A stretch of 64,000 nucleotides of DNA from Actinomadura sp. WMMA1423 (GCF_006547145.1 NZ_CP041244.1:3224001-3288000), one strand, 5' to 3'; positions 7,700 to 15,463 are shown, numbered from the stretch's first letter. Numbers and translations: made by a program. The notes: generated by a model from the sequence alone, not told the origin.

Positions 7700-8552
7700 C
7701 AGCAGGCGCATTGGCTTCGGCTCGATGCAGCTCACCGGCCCTGGCCACTGGGCCGCACCGGACGACCCTGAACAGGCCATGCAGGTGCTCCGCGATGCGG
7801 TCGACGCGGGCGTAACGCACATCGACACCGCCGACGCCTATGGCCCGTTCACCGCCGAGAAGTACATCCGCAAGGCGTTGCATCCCTACCCCGAGGGCTT
7901 GGTCATCGCCACCAAGGGCGGACTGACTCGGCAAGGTCCCAACCAGTGGGCACCGTGTGGGCGGCCGGAGTACCTGCGCCAGTGCGTCGAGATGAGTCTC
8001 CGGCGACTACAGGTCGAGCGGATCGGCCTCTACTACCTGCACCGCATCGACCCCGCCGTTCCGTTGGAAGACCAGCTCGGCTTACTGCGGGACATGCAGG
8101 ACACAGGGAAGATCAGCAGTATCGGGCTTTCCAAGGTGACCTTGGAACAGCTCCGCACGGGTGGCGAGCTGGTTGACGTCGCGGCCGTGCAGAACAAGTA
8201 CAACGTCGCCAACCGGACATCAGAAGACGTTCTCCGGCATTGCGAGGTGACCGGCATCCCCTTTGTGTCGTACGCCCCGCTGGCAACGGGTCGGCTCGCA
8301 GAACCCCACGGTGTGCTTCGGGAGCTGGCTGCCGAGTACGGCGCGACACCGGCCCAGGTCGCGCTGGCGTGACTGTTGCACCGGTCGCCCGTGGTAGCGC
8401 CGATCCCCGGAACCAGTAGTAGCGCACGTCTCCACGAGAACCTGGCAGCCCACCAGATCAGCCTTGCCAGCGAAGCCATGACCGCTATCGAACTGGCGGC
8501 CACCGGCCAGAAGCCGGAAGGGGGCGAGGATGAGCCTCAGACCCCTCTCTGA
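7686..8552 (+). pseudogene. Aldo/keto reductase interrupted by an in-frame TGA
   Basis: Starts at the ATG at 7686 behind a perfect AAGGAGG (7670-7676). Family motifs are GFGSMQLTG, GVTHIDTADAYG (catalytic Asp and Tyr), the Lys in VIATKGG, and YYLHRIDP. The frame stops at TGA 8370-8372 after TPAQVALA, where aldo/keto reductases have Trp (ALAWLL). Beyond it the same frame continues LLHRSPVVAPIPGTSS to a second TGA at 8550-8552, the expected C-terminus. A single TGG to TGA change explains this. The truncated form lacks the C-terminal part that helps bind NADPH and is probably inactive. Confidence 0.85.
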
Positions 8553-8567
8553 CCACCAGCAGGGGAG

Positions 8568-8674
8568 GTGTTCGTCAGCGTGGATGGGCCGAGCGGCGCG
8601 GGGAGGTCCACGATCGTCCAGCATCCTTGCGCAACTCCTGGTGGCCGCTGGCGAAGAGGTCCACGTCACTGAGC
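8568..8674 (+). pseudogene. N-terminal remnant of a thymidylate-kinase-like P-loop gene
   Basis: Sixteen bp after the reductase, a frame from the GTG at 8568 reads FVSVDGPSGAGRSTIVQH, the P-loop of dTMP-kinase-like proteins with Lys replaced by Arg. A frameshift follows, then LAQLLVAAGEEVHVTE in another frame to about 8672. Immediately afterwards the sequence becomes the C-terminus of a DUF5753 regulator. So about 40 residues of a kinase gene survive, broken twice. It was probably the fourth gene of the radical SAM operon. Confidence 0.7.
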
Positions 8675-8728
8675 GTTAGCGACAGCCGCGACTTCATACG
8701 GGAGGCTATGGACCGATGGACAGCGTGA
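8675..8728 (+). pseudogene. C-terminal remnant of a DUF5753 regulator
   Basis: This frame reads SDSRDFIREAMDRWTA and stops at 8726-8728, overlapping the DUF397 start at 8716. It corresponds to the last residues of Scr1-type regulators (compare FIRKAIDRWTM at the end of the copy at 2519). Everything upstream of these 17 codons has been replaced by the kinase remnant. Confidence 0.75.
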
Positions 8729-8895
8729 CCTGGCGAAAAGCGCAAAGAAGCAACGACCAGGCCCATGAGTGCGTTGAACTGGCGAAACTCCACGAAGGCA
8801 TCGGCGTCCGGGACTCCCAAGATCCGGACGGGCCGAAACTCCTTCTCGTCCCCGCCGCGTTCCGCGCACTGCTCGCGGATCTCAAGCAGCAATGA
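8716..8895 (+). CDS. DUF397 (Scr2-like) small protein, copy 3
   Basis: 59 aa from the ATG at 8716, which lies inside the remnant of its former regulator partner. Motifs are TWRKAQRSN, CVELAKL and GVRDSQDPDGPKLLLVPAAFRALLADLK. It is closest to copy 2: the 3' ends of the two genes are part of the 193-bp direct repeat. The stop is 2 bp from the convergent ImmA/IrrE stop. With its regulator gone, expression and function are doubtful. Confidence 0.8.
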   Translation: MDSVTWRKAQRSNDQAHECVELAKLHEGIGVRDSQDPDGPKLLLVPAAFRALLADLKQQ

Positions 8896-9046
8896 CCTCA
8901 TTGCTTGGCGTCGTGCGGCGCGTCGTCGTCCAGGGCGGACAGGTCCACGTCCACGTCGGGAAGATCAGAGGCGTCGGTCCAGGTGACGGTGGGGTCGAGG
9001 GGCTTGACGCCCGCCTCGCGCAGGTCGGCCTCGGCTTCTTCCAGGG
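8854..9046. repeat. Right copy of the ~193-bp direct repeat (partner 3739-3931)
   Basis: Same content and orientation as the left copy, but here the ImmA/IrrE part belongs to an intact gene. This copy therefore probably represents the original arrangement and the left one the duplicate. Confidence 0.9.
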
Positions 9047-9731
9047 TGACGCCGCGCAGGGTGGCTATGGCCTGTGCTGACAGCACTCCGAGCGCGTAAC
9101 CGTTGATCGCGCGGGCGAGCAGTCGCTGCGGTGCCCGCCGCTTTCCCGATTCGGCCGCTAGCGCGCGGTACTGGTCGGTCCACCCGAAGCGGGCCGCCAA
9201 CTGGGGGGTGTAGACCTTCCGCCATTGCTCGCTGCTGGCGCGGTCGATGTATCCGGCCTCCTCAAGAGCGATCGCGGCGATCGCCGGGGACACCAGAAAC
9301 CGCTGCACCACCGCCGACAACGATGCCAGGGGCACGTCCCGCCGATCGGCCAGGAACTCGCGCAGACCCTCGATGGGCAGGAGGAGGTGCCGGGCGAAGG
9401 CTCGACACCTGTCCTCCCTCGGAGACGGTTCGCTCCAGCCGCCCGCCTCGGTGTCGCCCCAGTCTTCGAAGACGACGTGCGCGAGTTCGTGGGCGAGGGT
9501 GCTGCGCTGGCGCATCGGATGCTCGGTGCATGCGACCCCGATGAACACGACTTGCCGGTCTGGGTCCCGCATCGCCAGGCCGTGCTCGTCGGGTCCCACG
9601 TCCAGCACCGCGACGTCGATCCCCGTCGTCTGCTCGATGACCGTCACCAGGTCTCCGAGCGGCTGCACCCCGAGGTGGTGCTCGCGACGGAACCGCCGCG
9701 CGGCGTCGAGGCCCTCGGCTTCCGCGTTCAC
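8898..9731 (-). CDS. ImmA/IrrE family zinc metallopeptidase
   Basis: 277 aa from a GTG at 9731. The zinc site is HELAH at residues 81-85, with a downstream acidic residue in the REDRCRAFARHLLLP helix. ImmA-type peptidases cleave or inactivate the repressor encoded beside them, releasing genes of mobile elements; IrrE/PprI does so after DNA damage. The partner repressor gene lies 18 bp upstream on the same strand. The C-terminal 50 residues are acidic and duplicated at 3783-3932. It is convergent with the DUF397 gene. Confidence 0.85.
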   Translation of the reverse strand: MNAEAEGLDAARRFRREHHLGVQPLGDLVTVIEQTTGIDVAVLDVGPDEHGLAMRDPDRQVVFIGVACTEHPMRQRSTLAHELAHVVFEDWGDTEAGGWSEPSPREDRCRAFARHLLLPIEGLREFLADRRDVPLASLSAVVQRFLVSPAIAAIALEEAGYIDRASSEQWRKVYTPQLAARFGWTDQYRALAAESGKRRAPQRLLARAINGYALGVLSAQAIATLRGVTLEEAEADLREAGVKPLDPTVTWTDASDLPDVDVDLSALDDDAPHDAKQ

Positions 9732-9749
9732 CGTGCTCCGGCCTCCGTC

Positions 9750-10088
9750 TCAGACCGTCGCGGGGACGGCCTGGTCTTCCAGGTAGTCGTTCAGTTCCAG
9801 GAAACCGAGCAGCGCATCGCGCATCCCCTCCATGCCGCAGCCGTTCGTCGCCCGCGCCGCGCACTGCACGCGGTCCGCCACTGTCCCGGTGCCGGTCAAC
9901 TGCGGGATGGTGTGCCCGGTCGCCTGAGCGATCAGCACGATCTCCGGCATCTTCGCCGCCCGATTCCCGGAGATGATCCGCGACAGAGTGGGTTGGGAGA
10001 TGCCGGTCGCGTCCGCGAGCCCCCGCTGGCTCAGCCCGGCCGCCACCCGTGCACGCTCGATGAGCGCACCGACATTCGCCGTTGCCAT
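9750..10088 (-). CDS. XRE repressor paired with ImmA/IrrE
   Basis: 112 aa from the ATG at 10088; a longer frame to 10106 exists but would run through the operator. The N-terminal helix-turn-helix is clear (RVAAGLSQRGLADATGISQPTLSRIISGNRAAKMPEI split over residues 14-50). The C-terminus (MRDALLGFLELNDYLED) is probably the dimerisation or cleavage region. Likely represses itself through the inverted repeat directly upstream and is relieved by the adjacent peptidase. Confidence 0.85.
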   Translation of the reverse strand: MATANVGALIERARVAAGLSQRGLADATGISQPTLSRIISGNRAAKMPEIVLIAQATGHTIPQLTGTGTVADRVQCAARATNGCGMEGMRDALLGFLELNDYLEDQAVPATV

Positions 10089-10099
10089 GACCCACCCCT

Positions 10100-10124
10100 G
10101 AATCACTATGTCGCTATGTGATTC
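10100..10124. promoter_or_regulatory. Likely operator of the XRE/ImmA pair
   Basis: Perfect 7-bp arms GAATCAC and GTGATTC with an 11-bp centre that also contains a CTATG repeat. It begins 12 bp upstream of the repressor ATG, a position fitting autorepression. Confidence 0.6.
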
Positions 10125-10369
10125 AGTCTAGGCGTGGTCGGCCGGCCGGTCAACCGGGGAAACGCCGGCCTCAGGCACCCCGGTCTAGAGGAGCTTCGGG
10201 GACCCGGACGCTGGAGACCGTCAGTCTGGACGCCCTCCGCACCGTGGCCGCAGCAAGTCCACCGCGAGGGGCTGGCCGATTTTTTCGCGGCGCAATTGGC
10301 GGCGTGCAAATCCACTTAAATAGTCATAAACCTCCCGACAATGGGAGTTTGGGGCTGCTCTTGTGGGTG

Positions 10370-12163
10370 ATGGTGGGGGCGGCATCGTGTGAGGTGGTGT
10401 GGTTGGCGCGGTTGGTGGCGGTCAATGTTGGTATGCCCAGGGACGTCTCCTGGGAGGGGCGGACGGTGCGTACCGGGATCTGGAAGGAGCCGGTGCGCGG
10501 GCCGGTCATGGCGCGGCGCCTGAACCTGGACGGTGACGGGCAGGGAGACCTGGCGGGGCACGGCGGCGAGCAGCGCGCCGTGATGGTCTACCAGACGGAT
10601 TCCTACCGGTACTGGGAGCGGGTGCTCGGACGCGATGATCTCGTGCACGGGCACTTCGGAGAGAACTTCACCGTCGAGGGCCTGCCCGACGACCGGGTGT
10701 GCATCGGGGACCGCTACCGGATCGGCGAGGCCGTCTTCGAGGTCACCCAGCCCCGGGTGACCTGCTACCGGGTCGGCATGCGCCTGGGCGAGCCGCGGAT
10801 GGCGGCGCTGCTGGTGGCCCACCGCCGTCCCGGCTTCTACATGCGAGTGATCACCGAGGGCACGGTGGAGGCGGGGCAGGAGATCGTCAAGGTCGCCGAC
10901 GGGCCGGGGGCGATGAGCGTCGCCGAGGTCGACGGGCTGCTGTACCTGTCCGAGCATCCCCGCGACCGTCTGGAGAGCGCGTTGCGCGTCCAGGCGCTCA
11001 GTCCCGGCTGGCAGGAGTCGTTCCGGGCCCTGCTGCGGCAGGGCGACGGCGGGCCGGGCGGCAATGCCGGACTGACCGCCGAAGCCACGGCGCCGCCGCC
11101 CGCCTGGACGGGATTCCGGCCCCTGCGGGTGGCGCGCATCGAGCGGGAGAGCCGCAGCATCGTGTCCGTGTGGCTGGCAGCCGAACGGGGTGACGCGCTG
11201 CCGCCCGCCCTGCCCGGCCAGTTCGTGACCGTCAGGCTGGACGCCGACGACCACGGGCCCGCGCTGGTCCGCAGCTACTCGTTGTCCGGCAGGCCCGGGG
11301 ACCGGCGGTACAGGATCAGCGTCAAGGCCGAGCCGCACGGTGCCGCCAGTACGCGGCTGCACCGGTACCTGCGGGTCGGAGACACCCTCCAAGTGGCCGC
11401 GCCCCGGGGCACGTTCGTGCTCCCTCCCGGCGACGGACCCGTGGCGCTCGTATCGGCTGGTGTGGGCGCCACCCCCGTTCTCGCGATGCTCCAGGCCCTG
11501 GCCGAGTCGGGGACCACACGACGGGTGTGGTGGCTGCACGGCGCCCGGGACGGCTCCGAGCACGCCTTCGCCGCCGAGGTCCGCACTCTGCTGGACGGGC
11601 TCCCCCACGCCGACCTGCGGGTGTGCTACAGCCGTCCGCGCCCGCAGGACCGCCTCGGCGCCGACTACACCGACCCGGGGCACCTGGACGCGCTCCTGCT
11701 GGAAAGCGCCGGGGTGCCCGCCGACTCCGACGCCTACGTCTGCGGCCCGCCTTCGTTCATGGCCGCGCAGACCCGGGCGCTCGGCGAGCGGGGACTGGCC
11801 GCCGACCGCATCCACACCGAGACCTTCGGCGCCGGACCCTCCGTCACACCGGGCGTCACCGCCTCGACCGCCCGGCCGCCGCATCCGCCGGCGGGCCCTC
11901 CGGGTGCCGGGCCGGAGGTGTCGTTCGCCCGCAGCGGCATCCGGGCCCCCTGGGACGAGCACGGGTCCAGCCTGCTGGAGTTCGCCGAGTCATGCGACGT
12001 CCCCGTCCGCTGGTCCTGCCGCACCGGCGTCTGCCACACCTGCGAGACGGCCATGCTGTCGGGCGAGGTGGACTACGCCCCGGAGCCCGTCGCTCCTCCC
12101 GCGGACGGCAACGTCCTGATCTGCTGCGCCCGCCCGACACAGGAGACCGTCCTGGATCTGTGA
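10370..12163 (+). CDS. MOSC / ferredoxin-NADP reductase / [2Fe-2S] ferredoxin fusion
   Basis: About 597 aa from the ATG at 10370; a TTG at 10403 (just before LARLVAVNVGMPRDV) is an equally good start. Domains in order: MOSC molybdenum-cofactor-binding domain (residues ~15-215, with a Cys in VTCYRVGMRLGEP); FAD domain with RSYSLSG (~300); NAD(P) domain with LVSAGVGATPVLAML (~360); C-terminal plant-type ferredoxin with C-x4-C-x2-C (Cys550, 555, 558) and a last Cys near 588. Such fusions pass electrons from NAD(P)H to an oxygenase or molybdenum-sulfur site, as in YiiM-like systems. The next gene lies 42 bp downstream and may belong to the same aromatic or reductive pathway. Confidence 0.85.
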   Translation: MVGAASCEVVWLARLVAVNVGMPRDVSWEGRTVRTGIWKEPVRGPVMARRLNLDGDGQGDLAGHGGEQRAVMVYQTDSYRYWERVLGRDDLVHGHFGENFTVEGLPDDRVCIGDRYRIGEAVFEVTQPRVTCYRVGMRLGEPRMAALLVAHRRPGFYMRVITEGTVEAGQEIVKVADGPGAMSVAEVDGLLYLSEHPRDRLESALRVQALSPGWQESFRALLRQGDGGPGGNAGLTAEATAPPPAWTGFRPLRVARIERESRSIVSVWLAAERGDALPPALPGQFVTVRLDADDHGPALVRSYSLSGRPGDRRYRISVKAEPHGAASTRLHRYLRVGDTLQVAAPRGTFVLPPGDGPVALVSAGVGATPVLAMLQALAESGTTRRVWWLHGARDGSEHAFAAEVRTLLDGLPHADLRVCYSRPRPQDRLGADYTDPGHLDALLLESAGVPADSDAYVCGPPSFMAAQTRALGERGLAADRIHTETFGAGPSVTPGVTASTARPPHPPAGPPGAGPEVSFARSGIRAPWDEHGSSLLEFAESCDVPVRWSCRTGVCHTCETAMLSGEVDYAPEPVAPPADGNVLICCARPTQETVLDL

Positions 12164-12205
12164 GGAGGCGAGACCGGGCCGGCCTCCCGAGAGGAGGAGA
12201 ACGTC

Positions 12206-12961
12206 ATGGAGTACCTCGTCCGGTTCCAGGTCGACGTCCCCGCCGGGACCCTCGACGCCGAGATCGAGCGGCGCCGGGACGCGGAGGCGGCCGCGGCTGC
12301 CGACCTTGCGACACAGGGCCACATCGCCCGCATATGGGCCGTGCCCGGCGATTCCCCCATCCTCGGGCTCTACCGCGCCGACGACCGGGCCCAACTCGAC
12401 GCCATGCTCCAGGGCCTACCGCTCTACGACTGGATGCGCATCACGGTCACGCCGCTCAGTCCCCACCCCAACGACCCCGCCCGCGCCGCCACCGGGCGCC
12501 TCCCCGAGCCCCGGTTGACGCTGGTGTACCGGCTGGAGGCCGCTCTCGGCGAGCCGCTGGACCTCGGCGAGGTCGCCGCGGGGCATCGGCGCATCGTCGC
12601 CCTGACCGGCGGCACCTTCGCCGGGCCGGACATCCGGGGGGTTCTGGTGCCGGGGGCGAGCGCCGACTGGCAGGTCGGGCTGGAGGACGGCACCGCGCTG
12701 GGCGACATCCGCTACACCCTGCGAACCGACGGCGGCGACCTGCTCTACGTCCGGTCGCGTTCGGTGCGTCACGGCAGCGCGGAGGTGCTCGCCCGGCTCG
12801 GCCGCGGCGAGGACGTCGACCCCGGCGAGTACGTCTTCCGGGCGGCCACCGAGATCGAGACCGCCGCCCCGGGCCTCGACTGGCTGAACAAGGGCGTCTT
12901 CGTCACCGTCGGCGGGCGCCGCCCAAAGGAGGTCGTCTACGAGACCTACCTCGCCGGCTGA
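12206..12961 (+). CDS. Muconolactone isomerase-like / DUF3237 fusion protein
   Basis: 251 aa; AGGAGGAGA upstream of the ATG at 12206 is strong. Residues 1-95 match muconolactone delta-isomerase (MEYLVRFQVDVPAGT, then IARIWAVPGDSPILGLY and LPLYDWMRITVTPL), the beta-ketoadipate pathway enzyme that converts muconolactone to the enol-lactone. Residues ~105-250 are a DUF3237 domain (GGTFAGPDIRGVLVPGASADW, Y-x-LRTDGGDLLYVRSRS). I do not know of a defined role for this pairing, and no other catechol genes are nearby, so the substrate is open. Confidence 0.8.
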   Translation: MEYLVRFQVDVPAGTLDAEIERRRDAEAAAAADLATQGHIARIWAVPGDSPILGLYRADDRAQLDAMLQGLPLYDWMRITVTPLSPHPNDPARAATGRLPEPRLTLVYRLEAALGEPLDLGEVAAGHRRIVALTGGTFAGPDIRGVLVPGASADWQVGLEDGTALGDIRYTLRTDGGDLLYVRSRSVRHGSAEVLARLGRGEDVDPGEYVFRAATEIETAAPGLDWLNKGVFVTVGGRRPKEVVYETYLAG

Positions 12962-13076
12962 CCGACCGCCTCCCAGCCCCTGCGGCCGGGTGCGGTCACC
13001 CGAGACGGTCATCTGACCGGGGCGGACGCGGTTCTCTATATGCCGGCGATATGTACCGGCTCGTAGCATCGCGAGC

Positions 13077-13121
13077 ATGCGCGTGTCGATCGTCGAGAAC
13101 GAGCACCGCCGTCATGGATAG
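13077..13121 (+). pseudogene. Remnant of a response regulator start (15 codons)
   Basis: The codons from ATG 13077 read MRVSIVENEHRRHG and stop at 13119-13121. The first nine residues resemble the opening of OmpR-type response regulators (MRVLIVEDE). The stop overlaps the histidine kinase ATG, as real regulator stops often do. The simplest reading is an internal deletion that removed nearly all of the regulator. The match is short, so this is tentative. Confidence 0.4.
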
Positions 13122-14268
13122 GCGCCCGGGGTTCAGCGCCCGGCTGAAGCTCACCCTCAGCTACGCCGGGTTCCTCCTTCTGGGCGGCGGCCTCCTGCTG
13201 GCCGTGTTCTGGGTCTTCGTGCTGCGCTGGATGCGCGATGTCGATCCCCCGGCCATCCAGAGGAAGTACGGCATCGTGATCGTGCTCGGGCCCGACCGCT
13301 CCGACCTCCTGCGGGGCTTCTATCCCGCCGCGGCCGCGGCGATGGGCTTCATCCTGGTGTTCGGCCTGCTGGGCGGGTGGATCCTCGCCGGCCGGATGCT
13401 CGCACCGCTCACCCGGATCACGGACGCGGCACGGATGGCCTCCGGCGGGTCGCTGTCCCATCGGGTCCGGCTGCGGGGGCGCAAGGACGAGTTCCGCGAA
13501 CTCGCCGACGCGTTCGACGCCATGCTCGAACAACTCGAGTTCCACGTCGCCGAGCAGCAGAGGTTCGCCGCGAACGCCTCCCACGAACTCCGCACCCCGC
13601 TGGCCATCTCCCAGGCCCTGCTCGACGCCGCGCGCAACGATCCCGCTCGAGACCAGGGCGAACTCCTCGAACGCCTCCACACCGTGAACGCGCGGGCCAT
13701 CGACCTCACCGAGGCCCTCCTGCTGCTCGGCCGCAGCGGACGCGGGAGCTTCACCCGCGAGCGCGTCGACCTGTCCCTCATCGCCGAGGAAGCCGCCGAA
13801 ACGCTGCTCCCCCTCGCCGAACGGCGCCGGATCACGCTCGACGTCACCGGCGAGAAGGCACCCGCCCTCGGCTCCGCGCAGCTCCTCCTGCGGCTGGTGA
13901 CCAACCTCGTCCAGAACGCCATCGTCCACAACCTCCCGGACGGCGGCAGGGTGACGGTCCACACGGAAGCGCGGCACGACGCGAGGATGCTGCGGGTCGA
14001 GAACACCGGTCGGCCGGTTCCACCGGAACTGGTACCGACCCTCACCGAACCCTTCCAGCGCGGCACCGGGCGCACGCGGACCGGCGAGCACGCCGGCGTC
14101 GGCCTCGGGCTGGCGATCGTGCACAGCATCGTCCGAGCGCATGACGGGACCCTCGACCTCGCCCCCCGCCCCACCGGGGGCCTCCTCGTCACGATCCGGC
14201 TGCCCGCGGAGCAGGCGGGAGCGGCTCAGCAGGCATCGTCCTTCAGCAGGGCTTGCGAGATCCGTTGA
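13114..14268 (+). CDS. Membrane sensor histidine kinase
   Basis: 384 aa from the ATG at 13114. Two membrane helices (~14-37 and ~70-92) frame a short outside loop. A HAMP segment with RITDAARMASGGSLSHRV follows, then HisKA with the phospho-His in ANASHELRTPLA (His157), and HATPase_c with N-box NLVQNAIVHNLPDGG and G2 box GVGLGLAIVHSIV. It is of the EnvZ/OmpR class, whose regulator normally sits directly upstream; here only a 15-codon remnant is present. The response partner must be elsewhere or lost. Confidence 0.85.
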   Translation: MDRRPGFSARLKLTLSYAGFLLLGGGLLLAVFWVFVLRWMRDVDPPAIQRKYGIVIVLGPDRSDLLRGFYPAAAAAMGFILVFGLLGGWILAGRMLAPLTRITDAARMASGGSLSHRVRLRGRKDEFRELADAFDAMLEQLEFHVAEQQRFAANASHELRTPLAISQALLDAARNDPARDQGELLERLHTVNARAIDLTEALLLLGRSGRGSFTRERVDLSLIAEEAAETLLPLAERRRITLDVTGEKAPALGSAQLLLRLVTNLVQNAIVHNLPDGGRVTVHTEARHDARMLRVENTGRPVPPELVPTLTEPFQRGTGRTRTGEHAGVGLGLAIVHSIVRAHDGTLDLAPRPTGGLLVTIRLPAEQAGAAQQASSFSRACEIR

Positions 14269-14342
14269 CGGGACCGCCCGGCCGAGCATGCCTGGGCGCC
14301 CTTGCGGTTGACGGCCGCCTCTTCCGGGGCAGAGGGGTGATC

Positions 14343-14735
14343 ATGGACATCAACTGCGTCATCGTCGACTCGGCCGACCCCGACCGGCTGGCGGCCTTCT
14401 GGAGCGAGCTGCTCGACCGACCGGTCGTCTCGCGTTCTGGGCCGTACATCTGGCTGGAACGCAGGAACGGGCTGGGCGTGGGCTTCCAGCGCACCGACGG
14501 CTCCAAACCCGCGAAGAACCGGCTGCACCTGGATCTGGAGTCGGAGGATCCGGCGGCCGAGCAGGCCAGAGTCGAGGCACTGGGCGGACGGCGCCTGACC
14601 GAGTACGACCCTGGAGGCTTCCTCGTCATGGCCGATCCCGAGGGCAACGAGTTCTGCATCATCCCGAAAGGCCCGTTCGAGCTCGACGACGAGGGCCGGG
14701 CGCACTACCTGACGGCGGACGCGCAGGCCACCTAG
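14343..14735 (+). CDS. VOC superfamily (glyoxalase-like) protein
   Basis: 130 aa, single VOC domain in two beta-alpha-beta-beta-beta halves: MDINCVIVDSADPDRLAAFWSELL and RLHLDLESEDPAAEQARVEALGG, ending with MADPEGNEFCII. The His in the second half and the Glu of EFC are the usual metal-binding positions. Actinomycetes have many such proteins, used in antibiotic resistance or detoxification; the substrate here is unknown. It ends just before an inverted repeat. Confidence 0.8.
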   Translation: MDINCVIVDSADPDRLAAFWSELLDRPVVSRSGPYIWLERRNGLGVGFQRTDGSKPAKNRLHLDLESEDPAAEQARVEALGGRRLTEYDPGGFLVMADPEGNEFCIIPKGPFELDDEGRAHYLTADAQAT

Positions 14736-14757
14736 CACGACAAACCGCCCCAGATGC

Positions 14758-14819
14758 GTTGACTCGCGGCGTGTCGCCCTTCTGCGAGCACTGATAGGCG
14801 CGACACGCCGCAAGTCAAC
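14758..14819. repeat. 20-bp inverted repeat with 22-bp spacer
   Basis: Arms at 14758-14777 and 14800-14819 match at 19 of 20 positions (GTTGACTCGCGGCGTGTCGC and its complement). It lies between the VOC gene and the convergent small gene at 14884. It may act as a bidirectional terminator, but the unusually long arms and absence of a T-run also allow a mobile-element end or binding site. Confidence 0.6.
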
Positions 14820-14883
14820 TAAGAACTCCGCCGCCGCCGGCGGCGGTGGTGGTGGTGGTGGCCCTTATGGGCCGTTGAGTCGA

Positions 14884-15138
14884 TCAGGCGCCGTCTCGCA
14901 GTGCCCTCCTTGCGGCCCGCATCGCTTCGGTGGGCTTGTTGCGCGGGTCTGCCAGCGACTCCGCGAGTGTCTGCCCGGCCTGGCGGTTGCTCACCTCGGC
15001 CGCCGCGAAGGCACCCGCCCTCAAGGCGGGATCGGTCGTACGCAAACCCAGGAGATTGAGGTTCTCGGCCTGGTTTCCGCAGTTTCGCTGGATCTCCGCG
15101 AGGATTTCCCTGTCTCGACGTTCCCTCTTCGATGCCAC
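14884..15138 (-). CDS. Small hypothetical protein, Ala/Arg-rich
   Basis: 84 aa from the GTG at 15138, chosen because AAGGAG lies 6 nt upstream; an ATG at 15201 would add 21 residues. The sequence begins ASKRERRDREILAEIQRNCGNQAENL and is predicted helical, with charged and Ala-rich segments (RAGAFAAAEVSNRQAGQTLAESLAD). No known domain recognised. It has proper codon bias and an isolated position between convergent and divergent neighbours. Confidence 0.5.
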   Translation of the reverse strand: MASKRERRDREILAEIQRNCGNQAENLNLLGLRTTDPALRAGAFAAAEVSNRQAGQTLAESLADPRNKPTEAMRAARRALRDGA

Positions 15139-15463
15139 GTCAGGCTCCTTCGGGTCTGGATTGCGGTGGAAGGACGGCTCGTGAAGACCCGTCCCGGCCA
15201 CTACCGTCCCGCGCTCCCGCCCCTCGTCAAGGCACCGCCCGCTCGAACGCCGGGGGCTTCACGAGTCGGTGGAGCAGGGGGAAATGTCGCTGCTACCTGG
15301 TCGTCCGTGGCGGACCGCACGGGCGGGCGAGGGTGGCGCTGGTAGGATCTCGGCCGATGCGCGGGCGGTGGTGAGTGACGGATCGGCCCGCCCGGCGTGA
15401 CGCCGCCGGTCCCGGATCGGCGCAGGATTCTGTTCGCCCGCAGGTCCCACAGTTAGGTTCCCG

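Noticed and set aside
8370..8372. TGA as a selenocysteine codon in the aldo/keto reductase
   Set aside because: The family has Trp there, not Cys or Sec, and no selenocysteine insertion hairpin was apparent.
10130..10369. Possible tRNA or attachment site upstream of the MOSC fusion
   Set aside because: I could not fold an acceptor stem or find a T-arm GTTCRA sequence; no integrase gene is nearby.
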